A DNA stretch of 64,000 nt from CAVUAF01 sp963739375 (lineage in GTDB: Bacteria; Acidobacteriota; Terriglobia; Terriglobales; Acidobacteriaceae): the NCBI GenBank assembly GCA_963739375.1, contig CAVUAF010000018.1:124001-188000 (forward strand), read 5' to 3'. The first letter of the stretch is position 1, and each line of letters begins with the position of its first letter. A program made the translations under genes and the position numbers. Shown one piece after another: positions 33,784-42,812 of the stretch. A model generated the notes under the pieces. It was given only the letters and a program-made list of their open reading frames with translations. It did not search any database and was not told the DNA's origin.

Positions 33784-36700
33784 ATGCTCCGACAAAATCT
33801 AGCAAAGCTGTTCAGTTCGCTTATCTGTGTTGTTATGCTGTGCCTGTGGGCTGCCTCCGCCTTTGCACAGGGCAACGGTACCATCAGCGGCACGGTCACC
33901 GATCCGACCGGCGCCGTGGTTCCGAGCGCCACAGTAAAAGTGGCCCAGCCACAGACGGGCCTGGAACTTACCGTCCAATCCGGCAATGATGGGGGCTACG
34001 TGTTCCCAGCGTTGCACCCTTCCAAGTATTCCTTGTCGGTGACGAAACCGGGCTTTCGGGCTTATACCCAGACCGGCATCGAACTCCTGGCTGATCAGGC
34101 GTTGACCATCAACGTGAGACTGGAAGTGGGAGTGGTGAGCAGCGCGATCGTCGTAACGGAGGCGGTGCCGCTAGTCGATACCAGGACCGGTACCTTGTCT
34201 CAAGTCATCGACCAACGCCGCGTGGTGGATCTCCCGCTGAATGGCAGAAATGCGGCCGCGCTGATCATGTTGGTTGCCGGTGTAGCCGATGCAACCAATG
34301 AAGGCAACGGTGTGGACCAGGGCGTCGGCAAGACGTTCCCCGCTGCCGTCGTCACCACCGGGAACGGAACCCTGCCCAACCAGTCGAATTACCTCCTGAA
34401 CGGCGGCAACAACGTGGATGAAATGACCAACGCCAATGCGCCGTTCCCAATGCCTGATGCGATCCAGGAATTCAGCGTTCAGACCGGGAACTACAACGCC
34501 GAATACGGTCAAAGCGCCGGCGCGATGGTCAACATCATCACCAAATCCGGCACCAGCAGTTTCCACGGCTCCGCGTTCGAGTTCCTGCGCAATGGCTATT
34601 TCAACGCGAAGAACTATTTCGCGACGAGCGCAGACACCATACACCGGCACCAGTTCGGCGGAACCATCGGCGGACCGGTGATCATCCCGCACCTCACCAA
34701 AGGCAAGAAGACCCAGTTCTTCTACGGCTATCAACGCACCATAATCCACCAGTCTTCGACTGCCAATCAAACGACGGTTCCCACCCTTGCTGAAGAAGGT
34801 CGAACCTCAACCGGCTATGCCGACTTTGGAAACCTGTGCACCAGCGGCTGGAACGCAAGCAATCTCTGCAATACAGCGAGCCAGCGGATCATCAACCCGT
34901 TCACCAACGTGTCATACCCGTTAAACCGGCTGCCCGCCAGCGACTTTGACCCGGCCGCAGTACAGTTGCAGCAGCACTTTCCCACATTCTCCGGGACGGA
35001 AGCTGCCGGGAGGATCGGGGGCGTCGTCAACTACCTTAGGCCCTCGATCCAAGACTTCACTGAGCATACCGTCCGCATCGACCACCAGTTCAGTTCTAAG
35101 GATCAACTTTTCGGCCACTACTTCTATGACTACTTCAGTCAGCCGGGCATCTACGACCCGGATATGCTGGCCAGTTATACATCCTATTTCAGTACCCTGT
35201 ACCAGAACGCGCTGGTTTCCGAGGCTCACGCATTCACGAACAACCTGCTGAATAGTCTGACGCTCAACTATCAACGGGAAACTTCGCTGCGTGGTGGGCC
35301 TCCGGGAAGCCAGGACATTACTTCGTACGGAGTTGCCAACCTCTGGCAGCCGAGTACCGGGCCGTACATGGCCGTCACAGTCACCGGCTACTTCGGTGCT
35401 TCATCCTCCGCGTTTGCCGGTTGGCATCGCAACAACTACACGCTGGACGACTCTATGCACTGGGTGAAGGGGAAGCACAGCCTGGCGTTTGGTGGACACA
35501 TTGAGGCGAGCAAGTTCGACGTGACGAACGTCTACCAGTCGTACGGCGGCTTCGGTTTCGGTACGTATGGTTCCTACGTCAATGCGTACGCGAATTTCCT
35601 GATGGGTTTCATGACTTCGTTCCAGCAGGGCAATTTCGAGCAGGTTAACGATCGGAACCATTTCCCCGCCCTCTATGCCCAGGATAGCTGGAGGATTGCT
35701 CGCAGGCTGACATTGAACTACGGCCTGCGCTGGGAATTGTTTGCCCCATGGCACAACAAGGTTGGAGCCTTGCAGCTATTCGATCCCGTAGCATACGCCG
35801 CAAATAGGGGGACATCGCGCTTCACCACGCTGCCTGCCGGGCTGTTGCTCACCGGCGATCCCGGTATTCCGGAGGACGGTGCCGAAAAGTCGAACAAGTT
35901 CATGCCGCGCTTCGGTTTTGCCTATGACATCTCCGGCGATGGCAAGACCTCGGTGCGCGGCGGCGCAGGCATATTCTATCAGGACCGCCTTCCCGGCTTC
36001 TTCAACCTGAACCAGGCCGCCAATGTGCCTAATACCATCTCGGTCGCGCTGACGAATCCGGGTATGTACTCCACTGTACCGGGTGCCAGCCCCGGAGGGC
36101 CGTTCAGCAATCCGTATTGCGTGGGTGGCTGCGGGTCAAGGGGGACACCCTATACTAATCCCTTCCCGTTCACGTTGCCATTTGCGTCCAATAAGGTCTT
36201 CCCGAACCAGATCCTTGTAGACCAGTACGATCCCCAGTTTGCTGTTCCGGTGACCTACACCTACCACCTGACGGTCGAACGCCAACTGGCGGCCAATTGG
36301 GCGGCGCGGGTCGCCTATGTCGGCTCTGGTTCGCGCCATCAATTCGTCAACCTGGAACTCAACCCGGCGGTCAACACCGGCTCCAGTCTGACAGTCAATG
36401 CACGGCGGCCGTACAACACCGCTCCCACCGTCGGACCGTGCACCACCACGACGGGTTGCGCGATGGGCTACTCTCAGATCGTCACCACCGCCATGATTGG
36501 CTCGGCTAAGTTCCATTCCTTGCAGGCCACGCTGGATGAGAAGGCGTGGCATGGCCTGTACCTATCGGCCAACCTAACTTGGTCGGAAACCACCGATGAC
36601 ATGCCGCAAGCAACCAGAGTCTCGAATACCGAGGACCTGAATGCGGGCGAGTCGTACGTGTATCCTTGGTATCCCGCGAATGCCACAGGCATACCTGCGG

Positions 36701-37320
36701 CGGCGCGTGTTGCCGATATCCAGGCGCTTGACCGCGGCCTGTCGGATATCGATCATCCGATCGTCTTCTCGCTTTCGTACAGTTGGCAGCTTCCCAAACT
36801 GCAGAGTGGAAATGGCGTTCTCAAGTCCCTTGTGAACGGATGGCAGATCAGCGGGGTGTTCATGCATCGGTCCGGAGATTCGCTTACTGCCTGGGCGGGT
36901 ACGGACAGATCTCTGACAGGTCTGGGGCAAGATCGTGGAGTGTACGACAACACGCACCCGATGTACTACAGTTACGCTAGCGGTGGCACTACCAATTGCA
37001 CAGCTGGCAGGTCCTGCGTCCAGTGGCTCAATCCTGCTGCTTTCTCAACTCCCGTCAGTGCCGGCCCCGGAACCGGCTTTGGCAACGTAGTGAAGGGATC
37101 TCTTCGTGGCCCGAGCCGGACAAACTGGGATGCCGCCGTCACTCGCTCATTCCGCGTTTGGCGCGAGACGCACCTCGACTTTAGAGTCGAGTACTTCAAC
37201 GTGCTCAACCACACCCAGCTGAGAAATCCTCAGATGTCCACCAGCAACGCTGCTTTCGGAACCGTATCAAGCGCGTACGATCCGCGCATCGCGCAATTCG
37301 CGCTCAAGTACGTGTTCTAG
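33784..37320 (+). CDS. TonB-dependent receptor with carboxypeptidase-regulatory-like domain (Oar type)
   Basis: 1178 residues. A signal peptide (SLICVVMLCLWAASAFAQ) is followed by a carboxypeptidase-regulatory-like beta-sandwich (GTISGTVTDPTGAVVPSATV), a plug domain (RVVDLPLNGRNAAALI, NVDEMTNANAPF, IQEFSVQTGNYNAEYGQSAG) and a long outer-membrane barrel ending in Phe (LKYVF). Such proteins import large oligosaccharides using TonB energy. AGGAGATACGAAG precedes the ATG. It is divergent from the regulator and followed by the rhamnose genes, so its cargo is probably a rhamnose-rich glycan. A strong hairpin follows the stop. Confidence 0.9.
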   Translation: MLRQNLAKLFSSLICVVMLCLWAASAFAQGNGTISGTVTDPTGAVVPSATVKVAQPQTGLELTVQSGNDGGYVFPALHPSKYSLSVTKPGFRAYTQTGIELLADQALTINVRLEVGVVSSAIVVTEAVPLVDTRTGTLSQVIDQRRVVDLPLNGRNAAALIMLVAGVADATNEGNGVDQGVGKTFPAAVVTTGNGTLPNQSNYLLNGGNNVDEMTNANAPFPMPDAIQEFSVQTGNYNAEYGQSAGAMVNIITKSGTSSFHGSAFEFLRNGYFNAKNYFATSADTIHRHQFGGTIGGPVIIPHLTKGKKTQFFYGYQRTIIHQSSTANQTTVPTLAEEGRTSTGYADFGNLCTSGWNASNLCNTASQRIINPFTNVSYPLNRLPASDFDPAAVQLQQHFPTFSGTEAAGRIGGVVNYLRPSIQDFTEHTVRIDHQFSSKDQLFGHYFYDYFSQPGIYDPDMLASYTSYFSTLYQNALVSEAHAFTNNLLNSLTLNYQRETSLRGGPPGSQDITSYGVANLWQPSTGPYMAVTVTGYFGASSSAFAGWHRNNYTLDDSMHWVKGKHSLAFGGHIEASKFDVTNVYQSYGGFGFGTYGSYVNAYANFLMGFMTSFQQGNFEQVNDRNHFPALYAQDSWRIARRLTLNYGLRWELFAPWHNKVGALQLFDPVAYAANRGTSRFTTLPAGLLLTGDPGIPEDGAEKSNKFMPRFGFAYDISGDGKTSVRGGAGIFYQDRLPGFFNLNQAANVPNTISVALTNPGMYSTVPGASPGGPFSNPYCVGGCGSRGTPYTNPFPFTLPFASNKVFPNQILVDQYDPQFAVPVTYTYHLTVERQLAANWAARVAYVGSGSRHQFVNLELNPAVNTGSSLTVNARRPYNTAPTVGPCTTTTGCAMGYSQIVTTAMIGSAKFHSLQATLDEKAWHGLYLSANLTWSETTDDMPQATRVSNTEDLNAGESYVYPWYPANATGIPAAARVADIQALDRGLSDIDHPIVFSLSYSWQLPKLQSGNGVLKSLVNGWQISGVFMHRSGDSLTAWAGTDRSLTGLGQDRGVYDNTHPMYYSYASGGTTNCTAGRSCVQWLNPAAFSTPVSAGPGTGFGNVVKGSLRGPSRTNWDAAVTRSFRVWRETHLDFRVEYFNVLNHTQLRNPQMSTSNAAFGTVSSAYDPRIAQFALKYVF

Positions 37321-37346
37321 GCCCGCGCGAGAGCACCCCTCGGATG

Positions 37347-37379
37347 GCGGGACGCCGGTCGAGAGGACCGACGTCCCGC
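37347..37379 (+). terminator. Strong hairpin after the first TonB receptor
   Basis: GCGGGACG-c-CGGTC (37347-37360) pairs with GACCG-a-CGTCCCGC (37366-37379) with one mismatch and a 5-base loop. An outer, weaker pairing (CGCGAGAG near 37326 with CTCTCGC near 37387) encloses it. No T-run follows, so it may reduce rather than stop transcription into rhaM. Confidence 0.55.
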
Positions 37380-37417
37380 CCAGGCTCTCTCGCCATCTGA
37401 ATAATGTCGAGGATTCG

Positions 37418-37981
37418 ATGGACCATCCCGGCTCTCTGTCTTCGTGCGTGAACGACGGTGCAACCAGTCTGGTCCAAGTGAGCACCTCCGAAGTGATTCG
37501 TATTGTGGTCATTGCACTCTCGCTGCTATTCCTGAGCGCCCAGATGGTGAGCGCGCCAAACCCGGTTTCCACGGCATCTCAGGGAAAGAACCATGGCCGG
37601 GAACATCTGGTGCGCAAGGCCTTTGTGATGACCGTCAATGCGGGCCAGGAGAAGGAGTACGCGAGACGCCACCAGCCGATCTGGCCCGAGCTCGAGGCCA
37701 CCCTCAAAGCGCATGGGGTCAGAACCTATACGATCTTTCTTTTGCCTGAGACGCGACAGTTAGTCGCTTACGTCGAGTTTGACAGTCTGGAGCAGTGGAA
37801 CGCGGTCGCGAAAACCGACGTTTGCCGGAAGTGGTGGGCCTATATGAAAGACATCATGCCCTCCAACCCCGACAATAGTCCTGTGTCCATCGAGCTGCAC
37901 GAGGTCTTCCACATGGATACTTCTGCTCACATGCGGAACCATCGACCTGGCGCGGCACGTCACAACGCCACCATACATTGA
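37418..37981 (+). CDS. rhaM: L-rhamnose mutarotase RhaM with an N-terminal membrane segment
   Basis: The residues from about 65 on are a complete L-rhamnose mutarotase (LVRKAFVMTVNAGQEKEYARRHQPIWPELEATLK, TDVCRKWWAYMKDIMPSNPDNSPVS, EVFHM), which interconverts alpha and beta L-rhamnose. Unusually, about 64 residues precede it and include a hydrophobic helix (VIRIVVIALSLLFLSAQMVS), so the protein may be exported or membrane-anchored. The ATG at 37418 has CGAGG 6 bases upstream, which supports the long form; a GTG directly before the enzyme core is an alternative cytoplasmic start. The C-terminus also has about 17 extra residues. rhaB follows. Confidence 0.85.
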   Translation: MDHPGSLSSCVNDGATSLVQVSTSEVIRIVVIALSLLFLSAQMVSAPNPVSTASQGKNHGREHLVRKAFVMTVNAGQEKEYARRHQPIWPELEATLKAHGVRTYTIFLLPETRQLVAYVEFDSLEQWNAVAKTDVCRKWWAYMKDIMPSNPDNSPVSIELHEVFHMDTSAHMRNHRPGAARHNATIH

Positions 37982-38097
37982 GATGAAGTGAGGGATCAGA
38001 AACAAAGAGTTGAGCTTCGCAGTGAGATCGTCCTGCACCGAGCTTCCCGAGACGAATGTCCAACAGAGCATTCTGCATGACCGGAGAGGCTGGAAAG

Positions 38098-39606
38098 ATG
38101 GTGCCTTATCATCCTGATCAGAGCTGCGGGGGGGGCAGGCTCGCGCCAGCGGATGCGAGAGCGCTGGTAACAATCGACATGGGAGCGGAAAGTTGCCGCG
38201 TGTCGCTCCTGCGCTGGATCGATGGCCGCCCCCACATCGGCGTGATTCATCGGTTTGCGAATAGTCCGGTTGCTGGACCCCTGGGCCTGACCTGGGATAT
38301 CGAGAAGATTTACGCCGGGGTCGAAGCCGGACTACATCTGTGTGCTGAAAACGCGCCGGAGGGAATCACGGCGATTGGCGTTGATGGCTGGGCTGTAGAC
38401 TACGTGCGCTTAGGCCCGGACAGGAAGCCATTAGCTGCCTCGTTTTGTTATCGCGATGAGCGCACCATCGAAGCGGAGAAAGAGGTGCACAAGCGTATTC
38501 CCCCGGACCGTTTGTACGAACTGACGGGCATTCAACGATTGCGCTTTAACACGCTTTATCAGCTCCACGCGGATCATATGCGTGGAGTCGATCCCGGAGC
38601 ACCCTGGGTCAACCTTCCCGAGTACATTCTCTACCGGCTCGGTGGGCGCCGGGTCGCGGAATATACGAATGCTACTCACACACAATTAGTCAGTCTGGGG
38701 CAACAGACCTGGTGCGGGGAGATATTCGACGCGGTCGGTTTGGACATTACGGCCGCCCCGCCGCTCGTTCCGCCAGGAACTATCATTGGTCGTCTCCAAG
38801 GTTCACTAACCACGCGCCCCCAATTCCGCGAGACGCAGTTGATCGCACCCGCCTGTCACGATACCGCCTCTGCGATTGCCGGTATTCCTGCCGTCGGCGA
38901 TGACTGGGCATTCCTCAGTTCGGGAACTTGGTCCCTCCTAGGGGTTCTCCTCGATTCGCCTTGTGTCACTCCCGAGGCGCGGAGCAAGAACTACACGAAT
39001 CTGGGTGGAGCCGGCAGCAGGATCTGTTTCCTGAAGAACGTGAATGGTATGTGGCTGATCCGCCAGTGCATGGAGCAATGGGAGGCAGAGGGGACACCGT
39101 GGTCGATCACCGACTTGGTGGCAGCGTGCGAGGTCGAACCGGCGCCGGATGGACTGCTGGACATAGATGATCCCGATCTGCTGCTTCCGGGCAACATGCC
39201 GGCGCGCATCAATGCCCAGCGGGTCCGCGCAGGCAACGCTCCTCTGTTGCCGGATTCGCGACATGCACCCGCGATGGCCCGCCTCATTTTCCACAGCCTG
39301 GCAGCCCGGTATCACGAGCTGCTGCAGGATGTCGCTTCGCTCACCGGGAAAAAGCTGAAACGTTTGTTCATCGTTGGTGGCGGCAGCAGAAATAACTTCC
39401 TCAACCAGTTGACCGCAGGGGTCACCGGTCTGCCCGTCATTAGGGGATGCGTCGAGAGTTCGACCGTGGGCAATTTTGCCATCCAGATCGCCTCGCTGGA
39501 GGGGGCTTACACGGCGCAGCGCGGAGTGGATGAGCTTGCTGTGGCCCACTGGGCTGAGATTCTGGGCGCTGCCTATGCCGGGGAAGCTGCGGCGGCTGCG
39601 GGATAA
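38098..39606 (+). CDS. rhaB: Rhamnulokinase
   Basis: A sugar kinase of the FGGY family, about 502 residues, of the RhaB branch: ALVTIDMGAESCRVSLLRW (phosphate-binding strand), TAIGVDGWAVDYV, GIQRLRFNTLYQL, PEYILYRLGG, ACHDTASAIAGIP, FLSSGTWSLLG and KRLFIVGGGSRNNFLNQLT (ATP-site Gly-rich motif). It phosphorylates L-rhamnulose to rhamnulose-1-phosphate. Three in-frame ATGs are possible (38056, 38077, 38098); the last is preferred because a GAGAGG lies upstream and the earlier residues have no counterpart in the family. It lies between rhaM and rhaA on the same strand. Confidence 0.9.
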   Translation: MVPYHPDQSCGGGRLAPADARALVTIDMGAESCRVSLLRWIDGRPHIGVIHRFANSPVAGPLGLTWDIEKIYAGVEAGLHLCAENAPEGITAIGVDGWAVDYVRLGPDRKPLAASFCYRDERTIEAEKEVHKRIPPDRLYELTGIQRLRFNTLYQLHADHMRGVDPGAPWVNLPEYILYRLGGRRVAEYTNATHTQLVSLGQQTWCGEIFDAVGLDITAAPPLVPPGTIIGRLQGSLTTRPQFRETQLIAPACHDTASAIAGIPAVGDDWAFLSSGTWSLLGVLLDSPCVTPEARSKNYTNLGGAGSRICFLKNVNGMWLIRQCMEQWEAEGTPWSITDLVAACEVEPAPDGLLDIDDPDLLLPGNMPARINAQRVRAGNAPLLPDSRHAPAMARLIFHSLAARYHELLQDVASLTGKKLKRLFIVGGGSRNNFLNQLTAGVTGLPVIRGCVESSTVGNFAIQIASLEGAYTAQRGVDELAVAHWAEILGAAYAGEAAAAAG

Positions 39607-39691
39607 GGACGGCGTGGTTCCGTAACCGCCAACTTCGGATTTAGGATACTCACGCGTGCGTCCGGAGCAACGACGAGAGAAGGAGGGAGCG

Positions 39692-40957
39692 ATGAAGGAC
39701 GAGACCCTGAGACAGGCATACCAGATCGCGAAGGAGCAATTTGCCAAGTCCGGAGTGGATGTCGATGCGGCCATGAAGAAGCTCGTGACCATTCCCCTTT
39801 CGCTCCACTGCTGGCAGGGCGACGATGTAGGCGGCTTTGAGACCGTGGGCGCGCAACTCTCGGGCGGCGGCATTCAGACCACTGGCAACTACCCCGGCAA
39901 GGCCCGGACCATCGCCCAGTTGCGCGCCGACATTGAGAAAGCGGTCAGCCTCATTCCCGGCAGGCACCGGCTTAACCTGCACTCCTGCTATCTCGACAAC
40001 GGCGGCCAGTTCATAGACCGCAACAAGATGGAGCCCAGGCATTTCCAGAGCTGGATTGAATGGGCTAAGGCAAATGGTTTGGGGCTGGATTTCAATCCCA
40101 CCTACTTTTCTCACCCCAAGGCAGCTGATGGTTTCACGTTGAGTCATCCCGACAAGGCGATTCGCGATTTCTGGATCGAGCACGGCATTGCCTGCCGCAA
40201 GATCGGCGCCGAAATGGGCAAGCGACTGGGAACGGCTACCGTGACCAACTTTTGGGTGCCCGACGGATACAAGGACACTCCGGTGGATCGCACGGCGCCG
40301 CGCGAGCGCCTGGCCGAGGCGCTGGACCGGATTTTTGCCGAACCTATCGATCCCAAGTTTCACCTGGATGCGGTCGAAGCCAAGTTGTTCGGGATCGGCG
40401 CCGAGAGCTACACCGTGGGTTCGCACGAGTTCTACATGGGCTATGCGGTATCCCGCCAGAAATTGCTGACTCTGGATGCCGGGCATTTCCATCCCACCGA
40501 GGTCATTTCCGACAAAATCTCCTCGCTTCTGATGTTCTGCCCCGAACTCCTGTTGCATGTTAGCCGACCGGTGCGTTGGGACAGCGATCATGTGGTCATT
40601 CTGGATGACGAGCTGCAAGCCATAGCGAAAGAAGTGGTGCGGAGCGGCAAACTGAGCCAGGTCCATATTGGACTGGACTACTTCGACGCCAGCATCAACC
40701 GTGTGGCCGCGTGGGTAACCGGCACTCGCAATATGCTCAAGGCACTGCTGATCGCGCTGCTGGAACCCACGAATACCCTGCGGGAAGCGGAAGTGAAGAT
40801 GGACTATACGCAGCGGCTGGTGATGTTGGAAGAGCAGAAAAGCCTGCCTTGGGCGGCGGTATGGGATTACTACTGCGCGCAGCAGGGCGTACCCGTCGGC
40901 ATGGCATGGTTCGAGGAAGTCAGACAGTACGAACAGAACGTGCTGTCGAAGCGCTAG
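39692..40957 (+). CDS. rhaA: L-rhamnose isomerase
   Basis: 421 residues, close to E. coli RhaA over the whole length: LSLHCWQGDDVGGFE, GIQTTGNYPGKARTIAQLRAD, NPTYFSHPKAADGFTLSHPD, AVEAKLFGIGAESYTVGSHE (metal-binding Glu), LDAGHFHPTEVISDKIS (Asp and His ligands), HVSRPVRWDSDHVV and HIGLDYFDASINRVAAW. It converts L-rhamnose to L-rhamnulose with Mn in the active site. The ATG at 39692 has GGAGGGAG 6 bases upstream. It is the third of four consecutive rhamnose genes. Confidence 0.95.
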   Translation: MKDETLRQAYQIAKEQFAKSGVDVDAAMKKLVTIPLSLHCWQGDDVGGFETVGAQLSGGGIQTTGNYPGKARTIAQLRADIEKAVSLIPGRHRLNLHSCYLDNGGQFIDRNKMEPRHFQSWIEWAKANGLGLDFNPTYFSHPKAADGFTLSHPDKAIRDFWIEHGIACRKIGAEMGKRLGTATVTNFWVPDGYKDTPVDRTAPRERLAEALDRIFAEPIDPKFHLDAVEAKLFGIGAESYTVGSHEFYMGYAVSRQKLLTLDAGHFHPTEVISDKISSLLMFCPELLLHVSRPVRWDSDHVVILDDELQAIAKEVVRSGKLSQVHIGLDYFDASINRVAAWVTGTRNMLKALLIALLEPTNTLREAEVKMDYTQRLVMLEEQKSLPWAAVWDYYCAQQGVPVGMAWFEEVRQYEQNVLSKR

Positions 40958-41092
40958 GCGGCGAGTTCGAGCCACGTATAACTCTTTTCTCCCGCTCTCC
41001 CATGGTTCGGGAGCGTGCGGGGAACCAGCCCGGCTAGCGTCCAGGTAGTGTCCATGGGTAGATGTCAATCCAGCGCTTGAAAGGAGAACAGC

Positions 41093-42166
41093 GTGCAGGC
41101 TTTGCCCGAGGCGAGTCCGGCGCTAGGAGTTCTGATCTTCATGTTAGGCGGTTTGGCAGGGGCTGTTTTCTATCTGCCGTTCAAGAGGATCAAGAACTGG
41201 GCTTGGGAGAGTTACTGGCTGGTATACGCGGTATTCGGTTTGATAGTCGTACCCTGGCTGCTCGCCTTCATCACCTCACCGAACCTGGTGTCGGTCCTAA
41301 GGGCTGCACCGGGAAAGGAAATTTCCTACTGTCTGCTATGCGGAGCTATCTGGGGATTCGGCGGTCTGACCTGGGGCCTGATGATTCGGTATCTCGGGTT
41401 GGGCTTGGGCCTGGCGATGGGGGCGGGCATCATTTCTGTGGCCGGAACCTTGATTCCACCGATGCTGAAAGGGAAACAAGCGATTGGGGTGATGTTTACG
41501 ACCCCTGCCGGCATGGTTTCCCTGCTGGCGGCTGGGATATCGGTGGTGGGTATCGTGTTTGTCGGCTTGGCAGGGATGTCCAAGGAAGGCGAGCTTCCCG
41601 AAGCGCAGAAGAAAAAAGCGGTTGCAGAATTTAACTTCAAGAAGGGAATGATGGTGGCGGTCTTCTCCGGTCTAATGAGCTCAGGTATGAGCTTTGGTCT
41701 GCAAGGCGGCCTCGCAGTCCAGAAGCTGGCATTATCGCTGCCGCCTGCGACCTCGCTTATCTGGGCCGGGATGCCGGTCTTGGTGGTAGTTTTGCTGGGC
41801 GGATTCATTGTGAACGGTGGCTGGTGCGTTCTCTTGAATATCAAGAACAAGACCGCAAGAGATTACGTCAAGCCAGGCGCGCCTTTCCTTCCGAACCTGA
41901 CTCTGGCTGGTGTGGCGGGGGCGATCTGGTGTCTCCAGTTTGTCGCCTTCAAGACCGGAGAGCCCCAGATGGGCAAGACGTCTTACATCGGATGGGCCGT
42001 TCTGATGGCAAGCCAGATTCTCTTCAGCCAGGTGTTGGGAGTGATCCTCGGCGAGTGGAAGGGGACCAGCAAGAAGACCATTCGCCTCCTCATGACGGGA
42101 CTTGCCTTGCTGATCCTTTCCGCGGTCACTGCCGGCTATAGCGGCTATCTTGGCGCCAGATCCTGA
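41093..42166 (+). CDS. rhaT: L-rhamnose/proton symporter RhaT
   Basis: 357 residues with about ten membrane helices, matching the RhaT family: MLGGLAGAVFYLPFKRIKNW-AWESYW near the N-terminus, WGFGGLTWGLMIRYLGLGLG, GTLIPPM, and NGGWCVLLNIKNKT. It brings L-rhamnose through the inner membrane with protons. The GTG start has AAAGGAGA 6 bases upstream. It completes a uptake-to-kinase unit rhaM-rhaB-rhaA-rhaT in which transport is encoded last. Confidence 0.9.
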   Translation: MQALPEASPALGVLIFMLGGLAGAVFYLPFKRIKNWAWESYWLVYAVFGLIVVPWLLAFITSPNLVSVLRAAPGKEISYCLLCGAIWGFGGLTWGLMIRYLGLGLGLAMGAGIISVAGTLIPPMLKGKQAIGVMFTTPAGMVSLLAAGISVVGIVFVGLAGMSKEGELPEAQKKKAVAEFNFKKGMMVAVFSGLMSSGMSFGLQGGLAVQKLALSLPPATSLIWAGMPVLVVVLLGGFIVNGGWCVLLNIKNKTARDYVKPGAPFLPNLTLAGVAGAIWCLQFVAFKTGEPQMGKTSYIGWAVLMASQILFSQVLGVILGEWKGTSKKTIRLLMTGLALLILSAVTAGYSGYLGARS

Positions 42167-42199
42167 CTAGCCAAACGGCCGGTAAACAGAGCTCCGGAA

Positions 42200-42508
42200 C
42201 TAAGCGACCTGCCGCCTCTGGCTGCCATCGCACTCATTCTGGCAGCCAAGGGGTGTGCCATCGCCGCTAGGAGGCGATATTGGTTGGTGGTCGACTTTTC
42301 GACGAAGTTGCACACAGTGCAACGTGTACAGCAGGCGAGAGCCAATGCCCTTGCTCAGCCCGGTACGCGCGACCACGTCGCGCAGGCGCAGCACTTCACC
42401 CCGCGAACGAAACGCGCTCAGCACTGGCGAGGCGTGCACCAGCGAGTTCACGGCATCACGGCTGTGCTTGGTTCTCATGTCCATGGGAACGCGGCCGCGA
42501 CGCTTCAC
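42200..42508 (-). pseudogene. Remnant of a second IclR-type regulator HTH
   Basis: Residues DAVNSLVHASPVLSAFRSRG-EVLRLRDVVARTGLSKGIGSRLLYTLHC align with the DNA-binding domain of the regulator at 32127-33263. After LLYTLHC the match resumes in the next frame (FVEKSTTNQYRL), and the sensor domain is missing entirely. The frame shift lies near 42310. It faces the second TonB receptor, as the intact regulator faces the first one, so this side of the locus has lost its own regulator. Confidence 0.65.
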
Positions 42509-42659
42509 CGCCGTGCGCTACAGCCAAGAGCGTTCTGCAATGTACAACAAGATGCCGCCTGTGTGCGGCTACCAAGACCTGGAACCTATCAGCGCTAGCT
42601 GTCGCAATCTACTGATTGCAGGGGGGCTACCTACGCAGCTGGCGATCGGACGAGCGTTT

Positions 42660-42678
42660 CGCAGTGCAAAACACTGCG
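42660..42678. promoter_or_regulatory. Palindrome, possible operator of the IclR-like regulator
   Basis: CGCAGTG (42660-42666) and CACTGCG (42672-42678) form a perfect palindrome around CAAAA, in the region between the regulator remnant and the second TonB receptor. The core GTGCAAAACACT differs by one base from the reverse complement of 33443-33454, which lies upstream of the intact regulator. The rest of 42509-42812 shows no gene. Confidence 0.4.
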
Positions 42679-42812
42679 AATACTTAAAGAGGACGACTTG
42701 ATTCAGAGGTCGGGCGCGGTATATAGGACCAGCGCGCATTCCGTGCCCTGTTCGCTAAATTTGGAGGCGGCGGAATCGGTGTGATTGTCGTGCTTGCCGA
42801 AAGGGGGGGACC

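Noticed and set aside
40981..41020. Hairpin between rhaA and rhaT as a terminator
   Set aside because: The stem (CGCTCTCCC with GGGAGCG) is imperfect and has no T-run; rhaT follows closely and is probably co-transcribed.
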